64,000 bases of DNA from Gossypium raimondii (Eukaryota > Streptophyta > Magnoliopsida > Malvales > Malvaceae): assembly GCF_025698545.1 (NCBI RefSeq), contig NC_068569.1:9982001-10046000 (forward strand), in the 5' to 3' direction. Made by a program: the position numbers and the translations under genes. The notes under the pieces are model-generated. The model searched no databases. It saw only the letters and a program-made list of their open reading frames with translations, and was not told the DNA's origin. This document shows, piece by piece, positions 62,101 to 64,000 of this stretch. How positions within the stretch are numbered: the stretch's first letter is position 1; every line of letters begins with the position of its first letter.

Positions 62101-62285
62101 GAAAGATCTGAGAATAAAGAAGGAACACCCTGAGAGAATAGAGAAAATATATCATTATTTCACCCAATAAGGTATAAACGGCAGTAAAAACTCATCTGCA
62201 TACATACCTTTGTTAGAAGGGGCTTAATATAATTAGCTGCAGCTGCACAGAACTTGTCTCCTTGCAAAAAATCAAGTGGTATCCT
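56119..62285 (-). CDS. NAA15: NAA15, auxiliary subunit of N-terminal acetyltransferase A (3' part, 17 exons)
   Basis: Exons, 5' to 3': 62208-62285, 62076-62129, 61885-61955, 61466-61520, 61256-61351, 60616-60744, 60430-60512, 60113-60343, 58821-58941, 58638-58745, 58379-58510, 57880-57936, 57657-57754, 57478-57536, 57277-57388, 57089-57189, 56119-56321. They total 1788 nt, encoding the last 595 aa; roughly 300 N-terminal residues lie past the window. NAA15 is the TPR scaffold that binds the catalytic NAA10 and anchors NatA to the ribosome. Matching blocks include 'IPLDFLQGDKF', 'KGVPSLFSDL', 'HYDRRGQYDIAL', 'FTKDGDQHNNLHDMQCMW', 'GDLGRALKKFLAVEKHY', 'FDFHSYCLRKMTLRAYVDML', a Lys-rich segment (KKKMKKQRKAERAKK) and 'SLETHLLSFEVNMRK'. 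The C-terminus 'GKLEAFKNLKI' resembles the Arabidopsis end. Phases join without a break, so the gene looks functional. Confidence 0.95.
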
Positions 62286-62821
62286 CTAAAAAACAGAGTT
62301 CGAATATATGTAAGTACTGTAAAATTCATCAAACATCATAAAGAAAATAGGCATTGCATGGTGTCACAGCAACAAATAGAATTGTCATGCATTAATACAT
62401 AACAAATGTGAGTTTACAAGAAGAAAACTATTCAATTACATCCTCACTGAGAGCGCCAAATTCTAAAAGCTCTAAAATTTGACAATTTATTTTATCCATG
62501 CAGTAAGGAGGCCATGTCAACTCATGGTTGTGTACCCACCCTTAAAAACGCAGCTTAACTAAAAGAAGAAAACAAAGATAGTCCTTGCTAAAAAGAATTA
62601 ACTCTTGAATTTGTGATGCTGCCATGTCACCTTCTAAGGGTTGACGGTAGCATTTTAACCATCTAGAGTTCTTACTGTTGTCACATCAAGACATCAATTT
62701 ACTAACATGGCAAAAAATACAAACATCTTTTTTAATATTATTTCAGCATATCACAAGTCAATGAATGGACTCAATCTTTGGTAGAAGCAAGTCACCGGAT
62801 TCTTCTCATCACATTATTTCA
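62286..62821. other. start of an NAA15 intron
   Basis: Intron sequence 5' of exon 62208-62285 on the gene strand, with no coding signal. It continues into the TIR element. Confidence 0.5.
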
Positions 62822-63235
62822 TAGGTTTAACCTATAAATTGGTACCTAAACTATAACATTTTTCCCATTTTGATACCTAAACTTTTTTTTGGTCACAAGT
62901 GATATGTAAACTACTTTTTTTTTCTCATGTTGGTACCTCTATTAGTTCAACCATTAGTCAAACCGTTAAGTCTATTTTTAAAAAAGGCTTAACCCATAAA
63001 TTAGCACCTAAACTATACCATTTTTCCCAAGTTGGTACCTAAACTTTTTTTTGGTTAAAAATGATACCTAAACTATTTTTCTATTACCCATTTTATAACC
63101 AAAATATTATATCCATTAAAAAATTCTAACCAATATTAGACAGCCACTTCATATATACTTTAAAAATATTTTTTAATTCTTCTATTTTATTTTTTTCTTT
63201 TACATTATTTTTTCTTTATTCTTCTTTTATAATGT

Positions 63236-63355
63236 CTAGTAATGCCAGTAATGCTCGAAATTTGCTCTCCCGAGATTGAGATGCTGGTGATTAATTCTGT
63301 TTTCGAACTTCACCGCCTGCTTACCCAACCTAACGGATCGAAAAAGTTCTTTCAT
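63236..63355 (-). other. 39-codon ORF inside the TIR element, possibly captured DNA
   Basis: ATG at 63355-63353 to TAG at 63238-63236, starting MKELFRSVRLGKQAVKFENR. It is GC-richer than the rest of the element. I do not recognise it; it may be a captured gene fragment or chance. Confidence 0.2.
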
Positions 63356-63367
63356 CGATCAAAACCA

Positions 63368-63597
63368 GTGTTTTAAAAACCGGCTAGGGTACCGGTCCAG
63401 AAATAAAGGTTGAACCAATTAACCCATAAACCGATATAGACCGGTTGAACCAAGCTAAAACAAATTGGTTGAACTGGTTTTCTCTATTTTTTAAATGTAT
63501 ATTTTTATTTTTTATGAATTTTTTAATAATTTATTTAATCAAACCAAGAACTGATGGCCCAGCCAGTTTAACCATCAGTCTGATTCTAAAACCTTGA
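63368..63597. mobile_element. 230-bp nested MITE with perfect 9-bp target duplication
   Basis: The 9-bp sequence TCAAAACCA flanks the insert at 63359-63367 and 63598-63606. The ends begin gtgttttaaaaaccgg and finish gattctaaaaccttga (weak inverted similarity). A 9-bp duplication is characteristic of Mutator-type transposition. It is nested in the larger TIR element, so it is younger. Confidence 0.8.
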
Positions 63598-64000
63598 TCA
63601 AAACCATTTAGCCTAAAATGCGGACACTTGTAAAAGAAGCCCAAGATGGGAGGAAGAAGAAAGAAAAAAATATAAAGTGAAAAGCAACAATATATATACA
63701 TATATATATAGAGAGAGAGAGAGAGAATAATATTTTTTGCCTTTTTTTAGCCACATGATAATTTTTAATTGGTTATCCTTTTTTAAATAGATTTAAAGGG
63801 TTTGAATAACAGGTAAACTAACAGAGGTGCCGACTTGAGAAAAAAATTGTTTAGGTACCAAAACGGGGAAAGGAGCATAGTTTAGGTACCAATTTGTAGG
63901 TTAAGCCTTTTTTTTAAATACGGTTTGACTAATGGAGGTGCCAACTTGAGAAAAAAAATAGTTTAGGTACACAACTTGAGAAAAAAGTTTAGGTACCAAT

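Larger units (their letters stand above)
62822..64000. mobile_element. long-TIR element in an NAA15 intron (runs off the window)
   Basis: The left arm has two tandem ~160-bp-spaced copies built from 'ggttta/cttaaccyataaattrg', 'tacctaaactata' and 'tttttttggt'. The right arm (63810-64000) carries the inverse: 'atagtttaggtaccaatttg', 'taggttaagcc', 'gaggtgccaacttgagaaaa'. This is a foldback or Mutator-like architecture of over 1.1 kb. The interior includes a GA/TA microsatellite (about 63690-63726), a 39-codon ORF and a nested MITE. Confidence 0.75.

Overview
This is a plant nuclear window of about 64 kb: AT-rich, with genes of many short exons, GT-AG introns and many small transposon relics. 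The mobile sequences (a plant-mobile-domain element family, TIR elements, an LTR beginning TGTAACACCCC) and the gene order look to me like a malvid dicot, most likely cotton (Gossypium) or a relative. That is recognition from memory, not a search result. All exon models below were read by hand; each intact gene or partial gene keeps one open frame through its proposed splice sites.

Layout. 0.8-2.1 kb: decayed SRP72 copy. 2.3-3.2 kb (-): organellar-looking PD-(D/E)XK (YqaJ/RecB-like) nuclease. 6.2-11.3 kb (-): complete 9-exon VAS1/ISS1 aminotransferase, 394 aa. 16.6-20.4 kb (+): complete 12-exon chloroplast D-glycerate 3-kinase (GLYK), 434 aa. 24.4-25.4 kb (-): IAA15-like Aux/IAA, 208 aa. 34.1-35.3 kb (-): second Aux/IAA, IAA19-like, 182 aa. 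43.9-46.2 kb: solo LTR with a perfect 5-bp target duplication. 46.2-47.9 kb (-): 7-exon FatB-like acyl-ACP thioesterase, 362 aa. 48.6-54.5 kb: a dead plant-mobile-domain gene and two minisatellites bracketed by two direct copies of a ~780-bp sequence. 54.9-55.1 kb (+): orphan last exon of a RING-H2 gene. 56.1-62.3 kb (-): the 3' seventeen exons of NAA15, the auxiliary subunit of N-terminal acetyltransferase A; its 5' exons lie beyond the window and its last visible intron carries nested TIR elements.

Gene order. VAS1, GLYK, IAA15, RING and NAA15 correspond, as I recall them, to Arabidopsis At1g80360, At1g80380, At1g80390, At1g80400 and At1g80410, so most of the window is one conserved block. 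It has been expanded by transposons and by an extra Aux/IAA and a thioesterase. The SRP72/nuclease pair at the left edge resembles a second Arabidopsis neighbourhood (At1g67650-67680).

Function. There is no operon. The neighbours with a shared theme are VAS1, which limits auxin and ethylene precursor pools, and the two Aux/IAA repressors of auxin response. GLYK (photorespiration), the thioesterase (plastid fatty-acid export) and NAA15 (co-translational N-acetylation) are independent. I found no clear new biological system. The most unusual structure is the 48.6-54.5 kb insertion with its long flanking duplication and telomere-like minisatellite.
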